Source of the DNA: Paenibacillus ginsengarvi
GTDB lineage: Bacteria; Bacillota; Bacilli; Paenibacillales; NBRC-103111
Direction of reading: 5' to 3'
Length of the DNA stretch: 64,000 bases
Assembly (NCBI RefSeq): GCF_003626695.1
Contig: NZ_RBAH01000004.1
Location: forward strand, 1-64,000
The translations under genes were made by a program, and so were the position numbers. Positions 33,654 through 41,885 of the stretch are shown piece after piece. The notes beneath the pieces are model-generated. The model was not told the origin of the DNA. It was given only the letters and a program-made list of their open reading frames with translations, and searched no databases. Numbering within the stretch: the stretch's first letter is position 1; each line of letters begins with the position of its first letter.

Positions 33654-35495
33654 ATGATTCAATTGAAAATATTCCTGACTGGCGGGACGGGTTATATCGG
33701 TAGCCATATTCTTGCCGAGTTAATATCCAAACATCACGACATTATTGTACTCGTGCGAAGTCTTGATCGCTTTCAACATACCCTCGGGCGGTTACATTTG
33801 CTTGAGGCGCAACACGTTACTGCAGTAATAGGAGATTTGTCGAAACCGAAATTAGGGCTATCCGCGAACGATTACAAACGAATACAAAATTCCGATATCA
33901 TCGTTCATGCGGGCGGTCCCATGAATATTGAGTTAAGCCAGACTGAGGCAGAGCAAGCTTTTCTTAATCCTGCCATCGAATTGGCCGAACTTTCCGAAAA
34001 AATCCATATGAAGAAAGGATTGAAGCAATTCATTCATGTTGTTGGCTATATGAGTCCATATAACGAGCAAAATGCTATTCACAATCTGGATGCCGTTCTT
34101 GAGAAAGCTCCCCCGTATGAGAAGATGAAATTTCAAGCGGACTCCTATATACGAAAAGCACTAAAACCGTTAGGCATTCCGCTGTCCACGGTTAATCCCA
34201 GTACCGTCATCGGCCATTCTTACTCGGGAATTACGGAGCAGATTGGCGGTCTTAGTATACTGGTAGATGCTGTGAGAAGGAATCTTATGCCACTCGTTCC
34301 AGGAGGCAAGGACTACTGGCTGCCGATGGTACATATTGATCATGTCGCATCATTCATTGTTAACTTAGTGCAAACAAAGGAGCTTGCGAGTAATACGTAT
34401 TTTTTATTGGATCCCAAGCAGGATAGTCCGTCGATCCGTTCATTGATCAGGCAAAATGCGATAGAGATGCGAGCGGCGCCGCCTTTCGGCACAATTCCGC
34501 TTGCTTTGTTGAAGTCTTTATTAAGACTTGGCATCGGCAAGCGATTGGGAATTCCCAAAGAATCGATGAATTTTCTCGTGAAATCGGAATTCCCGGTTAC
34601 CTCGAAGTTTGAACTTGAGCGCAAGAACGGGGTACGGACATCCGTTGTTCCGACCACGCTTCCCTACGTAATCGCCGATCTTGATTTCCGGTTAAGCCAT
34701 CCCTCATCCGAGCACCGCGAAGGGTTCGTGCAACGCAGAAGATCCAAACTGATTTCGTTGGAAAAAGAGAATCACGGTACACCGGTTATTTTTCTGCACG
34801 GAACATTCAGCGGGGCCGATTGTTTCGTTCCAATAGCGAAACAATTGAATGATGTCAATACTTGGCTGGTGGACCTTCCCGGATTCGGTCATTCACCGCG
34901 TCATCATCATCCTTCTCTGATGGACGGCTATGTAGAGGCTGTGATCGAAATGATTCACGAGCTGAATCGCCCTGTTATTTTGATTGGTCATTCGTTCGGC
35001 GGACTTATCGCTGCTAAGGTCATGGAAAGAATTGAGCAGCAGATCAGGCAACTCTTGCTATTGCAGCCCGTACTGCATCCCATTCATGCCAAATATAAAT
35101 ATGCAGGTGTTACCAGGTCGATTATGAAACTTATATCTCGCTCCGCGTTCAGAAAAACACTGCTGAAAGCCAATGACTTTATCGCGGACAGCGAACGACT
35201 GGATCACTACTCGAACTACGTCATTCATGATCTGCAGTCGACCCGCATTCGTTCTACCAACGCAATGGTCATGTCAGCGTTAACGCAAGTCCAGTCTTTC
35301 CAGCTAAAACCTGAATTATGGAACGCCCAAAAAGTACGAATCCATTGGGGTGACCGGGATGCAGCACATCATATTCCGGAACGATTCAAGCACATCGATA
35401 CAACTTTCATCCCCTATGGTCATCAATACCCTTTGGAAGCTCCGCATCAGGTGGCTGAGTGGCTTCGTCAAGTTTTGGATCTTGAGTTGTCATAG
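33654..35495 (+). CDS. Fused extended SDR / thioester-reductase-like and alpha/beta hydrolase
   Basis: 613 aa in two domains. Residues 1-340 are an extended SDR: TGGTGYIG (9-16), GDLSKPKLGL near 60-69, YEKMK (155-159) as YxxxK and VNPSTVIGHS near 180, closest in pattern to NAD-binding_4/carboxylic-reductase proteins. Residues 375-610 are an alpha/beta hydrolase: FLHGTFSGAD oxyanion strand, nucleophile GHSFGG (Ser447), Asp of WGDRDA and His of YGHQYPLEAP. Both domains appear active. It may reduce an acyl or carbonyl compound and hydrolyse a related ester. GAAAGG precedes the ATG. AT-rich and TetR-controlled. Confidence 0.85.
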   Translation: MIQLKIFLTGGTGYIGSHILAELISKHHDIIVLVRSLDRFQHTLGRLHLLEAQHVTAVIGDLSKPKLGLSANDYKRIQNSDIIVHAGGPMNIELSQTEAEQAFLNPAIELAELSEKIHMKKGLKQFIHVVGYMSPYNEQNAIHNLDAVLEKAPPYEKMKFQADSYIRKALKPLGIPLSTVNPSTVIGHSYSGITEQIGGLSILVDAVRRNLMPLVPGGKDYWLPMVHIDHVASFIVNLVQTKELASNTYFLLDPKQDSPSIRSLIRQNAIEMRAAPPFGTIPLALLKSLLRLGIGKRLGIPKESMNFLVKSEFPVTSKFELERKNGVRTSVVPTTLPYVIADLDFRLSHPSSEHREGFVQRRRSKLISLEKENHGTPVIFLHGTFSGADCFVPIAKQLNDVNTWLVDLPGFGHSPRHHHPSLMDGYVEAVIEMIHELNRPVILIGHSFGGLIAAKVMERIEQQIRQLLLLQPVLHPIHAKYKYAGVTRSIMKLISRSAFRKTLLKANDFIADSERLDHYSNYVIHDLQSTRIRSTNAMVMSALTQVQSFQLKPELWNAQKVRIHWGDRDAAHHIPERFKHIDTTFIPYGHQYPLEAPHQVAEWLRQVLDLELS

Positions 35496-35544
35496 AAGCA
35501 TATTCTTCGGATGGCCATTCAATATGTCAAGTATAAATTTCATT

Positions 35545-35655
35545 GAAATTTGGGGCAGTGAAACCGACCAATGCGGGAGAGCGCATCGCTGGCAGCGATG
35601 AGGTCAGGGGTTCAGACCGCGCGCAGGAAGCGCAGCGGACGAGCACGGCATCCTG
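35545..35655 (+). repeat. tRNA-linked repeat, copy B, with tRNA-Ala fragment
   Basis: A stretch AAATTTGGGGCAGTGAAAC is followed from 35575 by about 38 bases identical to the D-arm, anticodon arm and start of the T-arm of tRNA-Ala (including CATCGCTGGCAGCGATG), then AGACCGCGCGCAGG as in copy A. Acceptor stem is missing, so this is not a functional tRNA. Confidence 0.8.
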
Positions 35656-35723
35656 TGAAGTATAGCTCCTGTTTCGGACATTAGAGACCGTTATCATCGA
35701 AGATTCGAAATTTTGGCTTTCAT

Positions 35724-35806
35724 ATGGTCATTATTGTCCATTAGCGAGGGAATTGTCAGGGAAAACCGTGAAGAATTCCCCATAATGGTCATTAGTGTCC
35801 ATAAGC
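35724..35806. repeat. Direct-repeat pair flanking an inverted repeat
   Basis: ATGGTCATTATTGTCCATTA (35724) and ATGGTCATTAGTGTCCATAA (35785) are near-identical, 61 bases apart, each weakly palindromic (ATGG-n-CA). Between them GGGAATT and AATTCCC face each other. It lies just after the end of the minus-strand gene. Nothing else was recognised in the 35496-35831 gap beyond copy B. Confidence 0.6.
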
Positions 35807-35831
35807 ACAAGGAATGTACTTTATTCTTGTT

Positions 35832-36488
35832 CTAAAGGTCAAGATTGACCACTTGATAGGTCCGATAACGCTGTTGTCCATTGTGAACAATTAATACATT
35901 CATTTCTACAAGCTTGTCCAATATACGTCTCGTCTGTCTAGTGGATCGATTCAGGTGCAAGGAAAGTTCATCGGAGCGAAAAGGTCGAATGATTCCGCGC
36001 GCAAACCGCAAAGCCTCTGCTTCAATCCAACTAAGCGAATGATTTGTTGAAATAGACACAAACTTACCGACAAAGGACAACGCCATCTGCTGGATAACCT
36101 CCGGCTCTTCCTCGATAGATAAATACGCAACAGGAAGGAACAGCCAATCTCCCAATACTAGATATGCTTGTTTCTTGCATAAATCCCTGAACCGCCATGG
36201 TTCGATATCTCTGGCGTGAGATCGGTAACCGTGGATTTCGATGCAACCTTTGGCTCCGCCGGGCATATAAGCAAGATCCAGATAACGATATCGGTTGCCA
36301 TAATCCCGAACTTCCCATTCCGCATACAAATGATTAAAGTTACCTACGGCAGGAAACCATATCGTTCTCAAAAACTCTTTCGTGCCGTGTCCAATTTCCT
36401 TTTGAAGGATTTCGCGTCTTCTCGGATTTTTTTCTACAGCAAGTTGATCGTGAAGCCATTGGTTCATCTTTGTCTCAAAAGCACTCAT
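35832..36488 (-). CDS. Winged-helix protein with nuclease-like N-terminal domain
   Basis: 218 aa. Residues 60-120 read YLDLAY (Asp71), GCIEIHGYRSH (Glu84), then DLCKKQAYLVLGDWLFLPVAY, a layout like DUF559/Vsr PD-(D/E)xK nucleases (D...ExxGxxxH...L...W). The usual Lys of ExK is His here. The C-terminal 60 residues look like a winged helix (SDELSLHLNRSTRQTRRILDKLVEMNVLIV). It could be a nuclease-derived regulator or an active enzyme. AAGAAGGG precedes the ATG. No partner gene. Family name not recognised. Confidence 0.6.
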   Translation of the reverse strand: MSAFETKMNQWLHDQLAVEKNPRRREILQKEIGHGTKEFLRTIWFPAVGNFNHLYAEWEVRDYGNRYRYLDLAYMPGGAKGCIEIHGYRSHARDIEPWRFRDLCKKQAYLVLGDWLFLPVAYLSIEEEPEVIQQMALSFVGKFVSISTNHSLSWIEAEALRFARGIIRPFRSDELSLHLNRSTRQTRRILDKLVEMNVLIVHNGQQRYRTYQVVNLDL

Positions 36489-36520
36489 TAGTATCCCTTC
36501 TTTCGATCTAGAAAATAAAA

Positions 36521-36570
36521 TGCCGCCTTGATCCGGAATCGCAAGAGATTCCTTATAATCAAAGCGGCAT
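36521..36570 (-). terminator. Terminator of the MFS gene
   Basis: On the minus strand ATGCCGCTTTGAT and GATTCC-type inner arms pair with ATCAAGGCGGCAT, followed by TTTATTTT. It lies about 130 bases past the MFS stop codon. Confidence 0.65.
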
Positions 36571-36654
36571 GTGCTTCACGCCAATACATAATTTTACAAT
36601 AGTATATTTCATGAATTCAGCTTTGGCAATAATTTTTCTAGGGGTCCAAGAAGT

Positions 36655-36720
36655 CATGCAAATTGGGGTAGTGAAACTAACAATAGCTATGCGGTCAAGG
36701 GTTCAGACCCGTGCAGGGTG
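36655..36720 (+). repeat. tRNA-linked repeat, degenerate copy C
   Basis: CAAATTGGGGTAGTGAAAC followed by GCGGTCAAGGGTTCAGACCC parallels copy B (AAATTTGGGGCAGTGAAAC ... GGTCAGGGGTTCAGACCG). Its right end overlaps the last codons of the MFS gene. Confidence 0.55.
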
Positions 36721-37902
36721 CTTTACCCTCTCTGCTACAGAATCCACTTTCCTACCGCTTAGTGAAAAGCTGACCAATGTGGCTGCTAAGCCGAGTGTAA
36801 GAAGCGTTGCCGCGAGCCAAGGATGATGCTGCAGCGTAGCCGATTCACTCACCAAATATCCCCCCGCCCCCGCACCGCCAGCAATGCCGAGATGGATGAC
36901 GGAGGTGTTCAAGCTTAAGACGAAGTTGGCGGACTTGGGCGCTTGCTGAATCATATAGCTCTGTACGGCTGGACCGGAAGCGAACAATGCGATAAATAAG
37001 ACCGCGATCAGCCCGACTGCAAACGGGGTTGAGAACGTAAAGACGGGCAACAGCACCAAACAAAGCAAATGAATAAAAAGGCTGGCTCCTAACGTACGCG
37101 CAGATCCCCAGCGGTCCACCAAACTGCCCCCGAGCCGGGAAGCGAAAGCGCCGATCAAACCGAGAGCGAGCATCATAAACGCAATGTCGGCCGTTTCGAA
37201 TCCCAATAATTGCTGCAAGTAAGGCGATATATAGGTTAAGAAAACGGAATTTCCACCTTCGCGAAACAGCGAAATCATAAAGGCAGTAAGAATAACGACG
37301 CTTCCTGCCTGCTTGAACTGGCGTGATAACGGAACCGGTTCATCGCCCTCCACAGCGGGCAAGAGGCGAAAAATGACTGTACCGACCAAGACGCTAAGCG
37401 CACCCAGGATCATAAAGATGGCCTGCCAATTCATCCAGTCGGCTATGCCGATGCCAAGCGGTACGCCCAGTATCATTGCACTGCTGAAGCCCAAAATAAT
37501 CGTTCCGATCGAACGGCCAAGCCTATCGGCTGGCACAAGTTTGGCGGCGATGCCTAAAGAAACGACGAGGAAAATGCCGGAGCTGGCTCCTAACAGCACA
37601 CGGGAAGCCATTAACATCTCGATGTTTGCGCTAAAGGCGGATAGTGCGTTCCCGGCGATAAAAACCGCCAGCGAACCAATAAGCAGCGATCTCCGGTTCA
37701 CACGGCTCGTCATCACAATTAGAAGCGGGGTAGCAATGGCGAAGGACAAAGAATATGCGGTAATCAGTTGTCCGGCAATTGCCAAGGAAATGTTTGCATC
37801 ATCTGCGATCCGGGGTAAAATTCCAGATACGACCAATTCAGACGTGGCGGTAAGGAATACGCCGACGGCGAGAATATAGATCGAGAAAACATTTGTTTTC
37901 AT
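36703..37902 (-). CDS. MFS transporter, DHA1 drug-efflux type
   Basis: 399 aa, twelve hydrophobic segments. The N-half has ATSELVVSGILPRIADD and the motif-A region TSRVNRRSLLIGS; motif C-like GVPLGIGIADWMNWQ near 150 suggests an antiporter. The family exports drugs, sugars or nucleosides by proton exchange; substrate unknown. AGGGAG precedes the ATG. It is divergent from an HxlR regulator across a palindromic operator. The last codons lie in repeat copy C, so the C-terminus may have been reshaped by that insertion. Confidence 0.88.
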   Translation of the reverse strand: MKTNVFSIYILAVGVFLTATSELVVSGILPRIADDANISLAIAGQLITAYSLSFAIATPLLIVMTSRVNRRSLLIGSLAVFIAGNALSAFSANIEMLMASRVLLGASSGIFLVVSLGIAAKLVPADRLGRSIGTIILGFSSAMILGVPLGIGIADWMNWQAIFMILGALSVLVGTVIFRLLPAVEGDEPVPLSRQFKQAGSVVILTAFMISLFREGGNSVFLTYISPYLQQLLGFETADIAFMMLALGLIGAFASRLGGSLVDRWGSARTLGASLFIHLLCLVLLPVFTFSTPFAVGLIAVLFIALFASGPAVQSYMIQQAPKSANFVLSLNTSVIHLGIAGGAGAGGYLVSESATLQHHPWLAATLLTLGLAATLVSFSLSGRKVDSVAERVKHPARV

Positions 37903-38003
37903 TGTGTATCGCTCCCTTTCGTTCCGTTACACGTATTATATTTAAGTTTCTTTCATTAAGTAAGTACGCAAAACAAATGGATGTAATCCAAAATAATGGA
38001 CCT

Positions 38004-38021
38004 ACTTACCATTCGGTAAGT
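38004..38021. promoter_or_regulatory. Operator between MFS and HxlR genes
   Basis: ACTTACC-attc-GGTAAGT, a perfect 7-bp inverted repeat 13 bases before the HxlR start; likely autoregulatory site. Confidence 0.6.
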
Positions 38022-38034
38022 GATAGGGGTGCGA

Positions 38035-38403
38035 ATGGACAACTTAACGAATGAACAGCCGTTCCCAAGCGAGGAAGGGCGACACCACGAATCGGGGTAT
38101 CCTCATATTTGCTCGGTCCTGGAAATACTCGGGGCCAAGTGGGCTTTTCTTGTCATCGCCGAACTGCACAGAGGGCCGCGAAGATTTCAGCAATTGCTGC
38201 GGGATATTGCCGTTGTACGCACGCAGTCATTAACAAACGTGCTTCGTCATCTGGAGAGAAGCGGGATCGTGCATCGCGAAGTATACCCGAGCGTCCCTGT
38301 AACCGTCGAATATTCTTTAACGGATAAAGGACGGGACTTTCAAGCGGCGCTCCGGGAGATGGAGAATTGGGCGATCCGGTGGGGAAATAGCGTTCGGGAG
38401 TAA
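38035..38403 (+). CDS. HxlR-family transcriptional regulator
   Basis: 122 aa. PHICSVLEILGAKWAFLVIAELHRGPRRFQQLLRDI has the HxlR Cys and winged-helix core, then TQSLTNVLRHLERSGIVHREVYPSVPVTVEYSLTDKGRDF is the recognition helix and wing. Such proteins respond to reactive electrophiles or redox signals and usually control the adjacent gene, here the divergent MFS pump. ATG 38035 preferred (AGGGG upstream). Confidence 0.9.
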   Translation: MDNLTNEQPFPSEEGRHHESGYPHICSVLEILGAKWAFLVIAELHRGPRRFQQLLRDIAVVRTQSLTNVLRHLERSGIVHREVYPSVPVTVEYSLTDKGRDFQAALREMENWAIRWGNSVRE

Positions 38404-38407
38404 AACA

Positions 38408-38456
38408 AAAAAATCGCAGAGTATCGGCAATTGCCGATGCCCTGCGATTTTTCTTT
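38408..38456. terminator. Bidirectional terminator
   Basis: AAAAATCGCAG pairs with CTGCGATTTTT, with inner ATCGG/CCGAT, between convergent genes. Confidence 0.8.
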
Positions 38457-38479
38457 CCCATCCTAACTGCTCTATTCCC

Positions 38480-38968
38480 TTACTCGTCGGCCGAGGGGCC
38501 GTACAAGCCCGGTACCGGAATATCGAGCAGCCGCAAATAAACGCCGAGCTGCGCCCGGTGGTGAACCATATGGCTGAGGCCGAAAGTGCGAAGCGCGATC
38601 GCCCGCGGCTGACGCAAAATAATATGGTCGCCATTACGTAAAGTCCATTCCTCGCCGAGCGTTTTCTCGTCGCATTCGGCCAGCAGTTTCTCCAGCTTGG
38701 CGACATTTGCGTCAAACTCCGCCAGCACGTCCTCGCGTCTCTCCAGAGCCTCGCGCCGTAACGGTACGGTGGACAAATCGAATTCCGGGTACTGAAAAAT
38801 GGCTACTTGCCAGTTGAGCAGATTAATCAGGTGCGTGGTCAGCCCGCCGAGCGTCATCGATTTCTCATGAGGCTTCCACCCCATATGCTCCTCGGGCAAG
38901 CGCTCCAGAATGCGCCTCGTACTGGCCAGCTCGTGTTTCGCGTCTCCGATGATCAGTTGTTTTACCAT
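38480..38968 (-). CDS. DinB-family protein
   Basis: 162-aa four-helix bundle of the DinB/YfiT superfamily. Candidate metal histidines are in THLINLLNWQ (about 46) and SHMVHHRAQLGVYLRLLDIPVPGLYG (about 132-136), the latter the family hallmark. Members act as thiol-dependent transferases (for example with bacillithiol) or damage-induced proteins. It is monocistronic. Confidence 0.9.
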   Translation of the reverse strand: MVKQLIIGDAKHELASTRRILERLPEEHMGWKPHEKSMTLGGLTTHLINLLNWQVAIFQYPEFDLSTVPLRREALERREDVLAEFDANVAKLEKLLAECDEKTLGEEWTLRNGDHIILRQPRAIALRTFGLSHMVHHRAQLGVYLRLLDIPVPGLYGPSADE

Positions 38969-39069
38969 ACAATCCCTCTCCTCCCTATATGGCTAGCATA
39001 CTATAAACCCGTTGGAGTGTAAAAGGCTTGTCCCCTTAGTTTTTCCCCTCTCCCGACGACCTGCATGTA

Positions 39070-39753
39070 TTAGTGCCTTCTTCCTCTGGTAAAAAGCCAG
39101 CCGCCAGCCGTGAACACCGAATAAAGGAGAAGGTTAAATCCGACGCCAAGCGCCAGCGAATCGTTGAATAACAGTGCTTGGAAAAAGGAGACGACATGGA
39201 CGCGCAGCGAAGCAATCGCCGTCCCGACCGGGATCGCCGCAAGGAGCAGCGCCCACAGCAGCCAACCGCCAGGATGATAGGAGCCGGAGACGAGCATGCA
39301 TAGAAGTGCCATAACCATCAAGTAAAAAGCAGTTTGGTAAACGAAAGAACCGGCCAAGCCGAAGCTATCCCAGTGAAACGCTTCGATCAGATCAATCGTG
39401 TTCATGTAATTCCGGAGCACATTCACTTCAAGCCCGTACCATAAACAATTGAGCAAAGCGATAGCCGCCGCCCATACGATAAAGACGAGTTGAAGCCCCT
39501 TGAAATAGTGCTCCCGGCTTGCGCCCAAATGCACGATCCGTTTGTAATAGCTGAGCGGCAGGACGATTGCGATAAACGGCAATATGAGAATGAGCATGTT
39601 GCCGTCCGACAGGCGGGTTCCCCCGCCGCTACTTATACTAAGACTGACGATGAGATCCGCAAGCCTTCCCAGCAGGATAAGGAGAATAACGCCCCAGATG
39701 TAAAACTTCACTTGCAAATACGTTGCTTTTAGATGAACGGCCCATCCACCCAA
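39070..39753 (-). CDS. ABC transporter permease-like membrane protein (YtrC/D type)
   Basis: 227 aa, about six hydrophobic helices, TTG start 8 bases after GGGAGG and one base after the ATPase stop codon. No EAA loop, as expected for ABC-2-like exporters. It includes YYKRIVHLGASREHYFKGLQLVF, a polar coupling-like helix between segments 2 and 3. Position in a GntR-ATPase-permease operon identifies it as the membrane part of a YtrBC-type system. Confidence 0.78.
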   Translation of the reverse strand: MGGWAVHLKATYLQVKFYIWGVILLILLGRLADLIVSLSISSGGGTRLSDGNMLILILPFIAIVLPLSYYKRIVHLGASREHYFKGLQLVFIVWAAAIALLNCLWYGLEVNVLRNYMNTIDLIEAFHWDSFGLAGSFVYQTAFYLMVMALLCMLVSGSYHPGGWLLWALLLAAIPVGTAIASLRVHVVSFFQALLFNDSLALGVGFNLLLYSVFTAGGWLFTRGRRH

Positions 39754-39754
39754 G

Positions 39755-40624
39755 TCAGGAACCTCCCTCGATCAAATACGAGAAAAACTTTTGAAGCGTC
39801 AAACGCTCCGTCGAAATGTCCAGCTTGCGAGCCTGCTCCATGTCCCCTTCGTCCAGTTCCTCGTAAATGGCGGCAAGAGTGCCGCGGCCGTACGCTTCCG
39901 TGTACAAGACTCGCTTTCCGGCAGTAAACGAAGCGACCGAATCCGCATGTCCCCGGAGCAAATGCGCAGCCTTATGTATGTTTTCCAGATCATCGTGAAA
40001 CAGGAGAGAACCGGCTTCCAGGATCAATACCTTTTCTGCGACCGTAGCGATTTCGTCTATCAAATGCGTGGACAACACAATCGTACGAGGGTAGTTCGCG
40101 TAATCCTCCACAAGCGCTTTATAAAACCTCTCCCGCATCAAAACATCGAGTCCAAGCACCGGCTCGTCGTAGATCGTCAGCGGCGCCCGACTGGCGAGGC
40201 CGATGATGTTGCCTACGAGCGACTCCATGCCTCTGGAAAGCTGTCTCATTTTTTTATGCGGATCGAGCCGGAACGTTTGGAGCAGCCCCTGAGCGAACGT
40301 CCAGTCCCAATTCGGATGGAACTTCGCCGCGAACTGCAAAACCTCGAGAACCCGCGCTCCTCCGAAAGCTTTGTTTTTCTCCCGCACGTAGCAAAAATCC
40401 GCCGGAAGCTCCCCTTTGCGCAGCTTTTTCCCCCGAATCTCGATGGTGCCGCCATTCGGAAAAATGCCTCCCGCGATTAGATTCAGCAGCGTCGTTTTAC
40501 CGGCCCCGTTTCGTCCGAGCAGACCGTAAATGACGTTTTCCTCCAGCTGCAGGTCCAGATTTCGCAAGGCGTATGTCCGGCCGTATGTTTTGTTCAAATT
40601 GCCGCAAGTCATCGCGATGCTCAC
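39755..40624 (-). CDS. ABC transporter ATP-binding protein, YtrB-like
   Basis: 289 aa. Walker A GRNGAGKTT near 37-45, signature LSRGMES in place of LSGGQ (as in YtrB relatives), Walker B LTIYDEPVLGLD and switch His in STHLIDE. C-terminal extension of about 80 residues is typical of this group. GTG start. Middle gene of the operon; YtrBCDEF-type systems in Bacillus respond to wall antibiotics, which suggests an envelope-stress role (inference). Confidence 0.9.
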   Translation of the reverse strand: MSIAMTCGNLNKTYGRTYALRNLDLQLEENVIYGLLGRNGAGKTTLLNLIAGGIFPNGGTIEIRGKKLRKGELPADFCYVREKNKAFGGARVLEVLQFAAKFHPNWDWTFAQGLLQTFRLDPHKKMRQLSRGMESLVGNIIGLASRAPLTIYDEPVLGLDVLMRERFYKALVEDYANYPRTIVLSTHLIDEIATVAEKVLILEAGSLLFHDDLENIHKAAHLLRGHADSVASFTAGKRVLYTEAYGRGTLAAIYEELDEGDMEQARKLDISTERLTLQKFFSYLIEGGS

Positions 40625-40631
40625 AGTTCCT

Positions 40632-41000
40632 TCATTCCTTTCTCCGCTCTCTGATCATCTCGATAATCGTTTCAGTCGTCAGCCCTAGCTTATCGGCTTC
40701 ATCCAGCAGATTGGACAACAGTTCCTTATAGAAACGCTCTTTTCGCTTGAGCTGAATTTGCTGCTTCGCATCGGCGGCGACATACATGCCGAGCCCTCTT
40801 TTTTTGTACAGAATCCCTTCATTTACAAGCAGTCCGATCCCCTTCACTACGGTTGCCGGATTGATTTGAAACCATTGAGAAAACTGAGCCACGGAAAGGA
40901 CCTGCTCGTCCACGCGGAACGTACCGTTTAATATATCGTCCTCAATGATATAGGCGACCTGTTGAAAAATCGGCTGCTTATCGTCGAAAGTGACGTTCAT
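40632..41000 (-). CDS. GntR-family regulator, YtrA subfamily
   Basis: 122 aa. MNVTFDDKQPIFQQVAYIIEDDILNGTFRVDEQVLSVAQFSQWFQINPATVVKGIGLLVNEGILYKKRGLGMYV is the YtrA-type winged helix, with only a short C-terminal dimerising helix and no ligand domain. ATG 41000 is preceded by GGTGA; ATGs at 41015 and 41018 are alternatives. First gene of the ABC operon and likely its repressor: a palindrome sits on its start point. Confidence 0.9.
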   Translation of the reverse strand: MNVTFDDKQPIFQQVAYIIEDDILNGTFRVDEQVLSVAQFSQWFQINPATVVKGIGLLVNEGILYKKRGLGMYVAADAKQQIQLKRKERFYKELLSNLLDEADKLGLTTETIIEMIRERRKE

Positions 41001-41025
41001 GGCTTCACCATTCATCATATTAGTA

Positions 41026-41071
41026 TGTTACCTGTCTAACATACCATAATTGGCGGGTTACCAGTTGTCAA
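41026..41071 (-). promoter_or_regulatory. Promoter and operator of the YtrA-like operon
   Basis: On the minus strand TTGACA (41066-41071), 17-base spacer, TATGGT (41043-41048). The palindrome TGTTA-cctgtc-TAACA (41026-41041) covers the start point. Confidence 0.7.
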
Positions 41072-41084
41072 CATCCGCCGGTTA

Positions 41085-41113
41085 TTGACAATTATTCGAG
41101 TCAGTATTACAGT
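41085..41113 (+). promoter_or_regulatory. Promoter of the MacB-like operon
   Basis: TTGACA, 17-base spacer, TACAGT. Downstream, GTAACATAC also occurs in the opposite YtrA leader, so one regulator could act on both directions. Confidence 0.55.
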
Positions 41114-41178
41114 ATACTACATTAGTAACATACCGACATACACTAGGTCAATACATAAGGGACAAGGAGAGGAATAAA

Positions 41179-41883
41179 ATGAAAACGGTCATCGAATTTC
41201 AACATGTAACGAAGCAATACCAAATAGGCGAAGTGCCGATCAAGGCGCTGGACGGCGTCGATTTTTCCATATCGGAAGGGGAATTCATCGTTATACTCGG
41301 CGCAAGCGGGGCTGGAAAAAGCACGATTTTGAACATACTCGGCGGTATGGATACGGCTACTTCCGGTCAAGTCATCGTTAACGGGCAAGACATCGCCAAA
41401 TGGAACGAAAAACAATTGACGCGATACCGCGCAGAGAAAGTGGGCTTCGTCTTTCAATTTTATAACTTGATCCCGAATTTAAACGCGCTGGAAAACGTCG
41501 AATTTGCCGCAGAAGTTTGCAAGAACCATCTGGACGCCAGGTCCGTGCTGCATCAGGTCGGTTTAGCGAATCGCATGCAAAACTTCCCTTCCCAGCTCTC
41601 GGGAGGCGAGCAGCAAAGAGTAGCCATAGCCAGAGCCGTGGCCAAAAATCCTTCGCTATTGCTCTGCGACGAACCGACGGGAGCCCTGGATTATGTGACG
41701 GGCAAGTCGGTCTTGAAGCTCCTTCAGGATCTGAACAAGAACACGAAAAAATGCGTCGTTCTAGTCACCCATAATTCGGCCATTGCGCCTATGGCGGACA
41801 AAGTCATCAAGGTGAAAAGCGGTATAATCGAGAGCATTACGATTCACGATGAAACACAAAGTGTGGAAGGGATCGAGTGGTGA
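41179..41883 (+). CDS. ABC transporter ATP-binding protein, MacB/LolD type
   Basis: 234 aa. Walker [10 protein letters not shown] near 40-48, [19 protein letters not shown]-loop, signature LSGGEQQR, Walker [13 protein letters not shown] and [19 protein letters not shown], the last typical of ATPases that power FtsX-fold permeases. AAGGAGAGG precedes the ATG. The stop codon overlaps the ribosome region of the permease gene. Confidence 0.93.
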   Translation: MKTVIEFQHVTKQYQIGEVPIKALDGVDFSISEGEFIVILGASGAGKSTILNILGGMDTATSGQVIVNGQDIAKWNEKQLTRYRAEKVGFVFQFYNLIPNLNALENVEFAAEVCKNHLDARSVLHQVGLANRMQNFPSQLSGGEQQRVAIARAVAKNPSLLLCDEPTGALDYVTGKSVLKLLQDLNKNTKKCVVLVTHNSAIAPMADKVIKVKSGIIESITIHDETQSVEGIEW

Positions 41884-41885
41884 TC

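Noticed and set aside
35575-35648. Second tRNA-Ala gene
   Set aside because: Acceptor stem and part of the T-arm are missing; it cannot fold into a tRNA.
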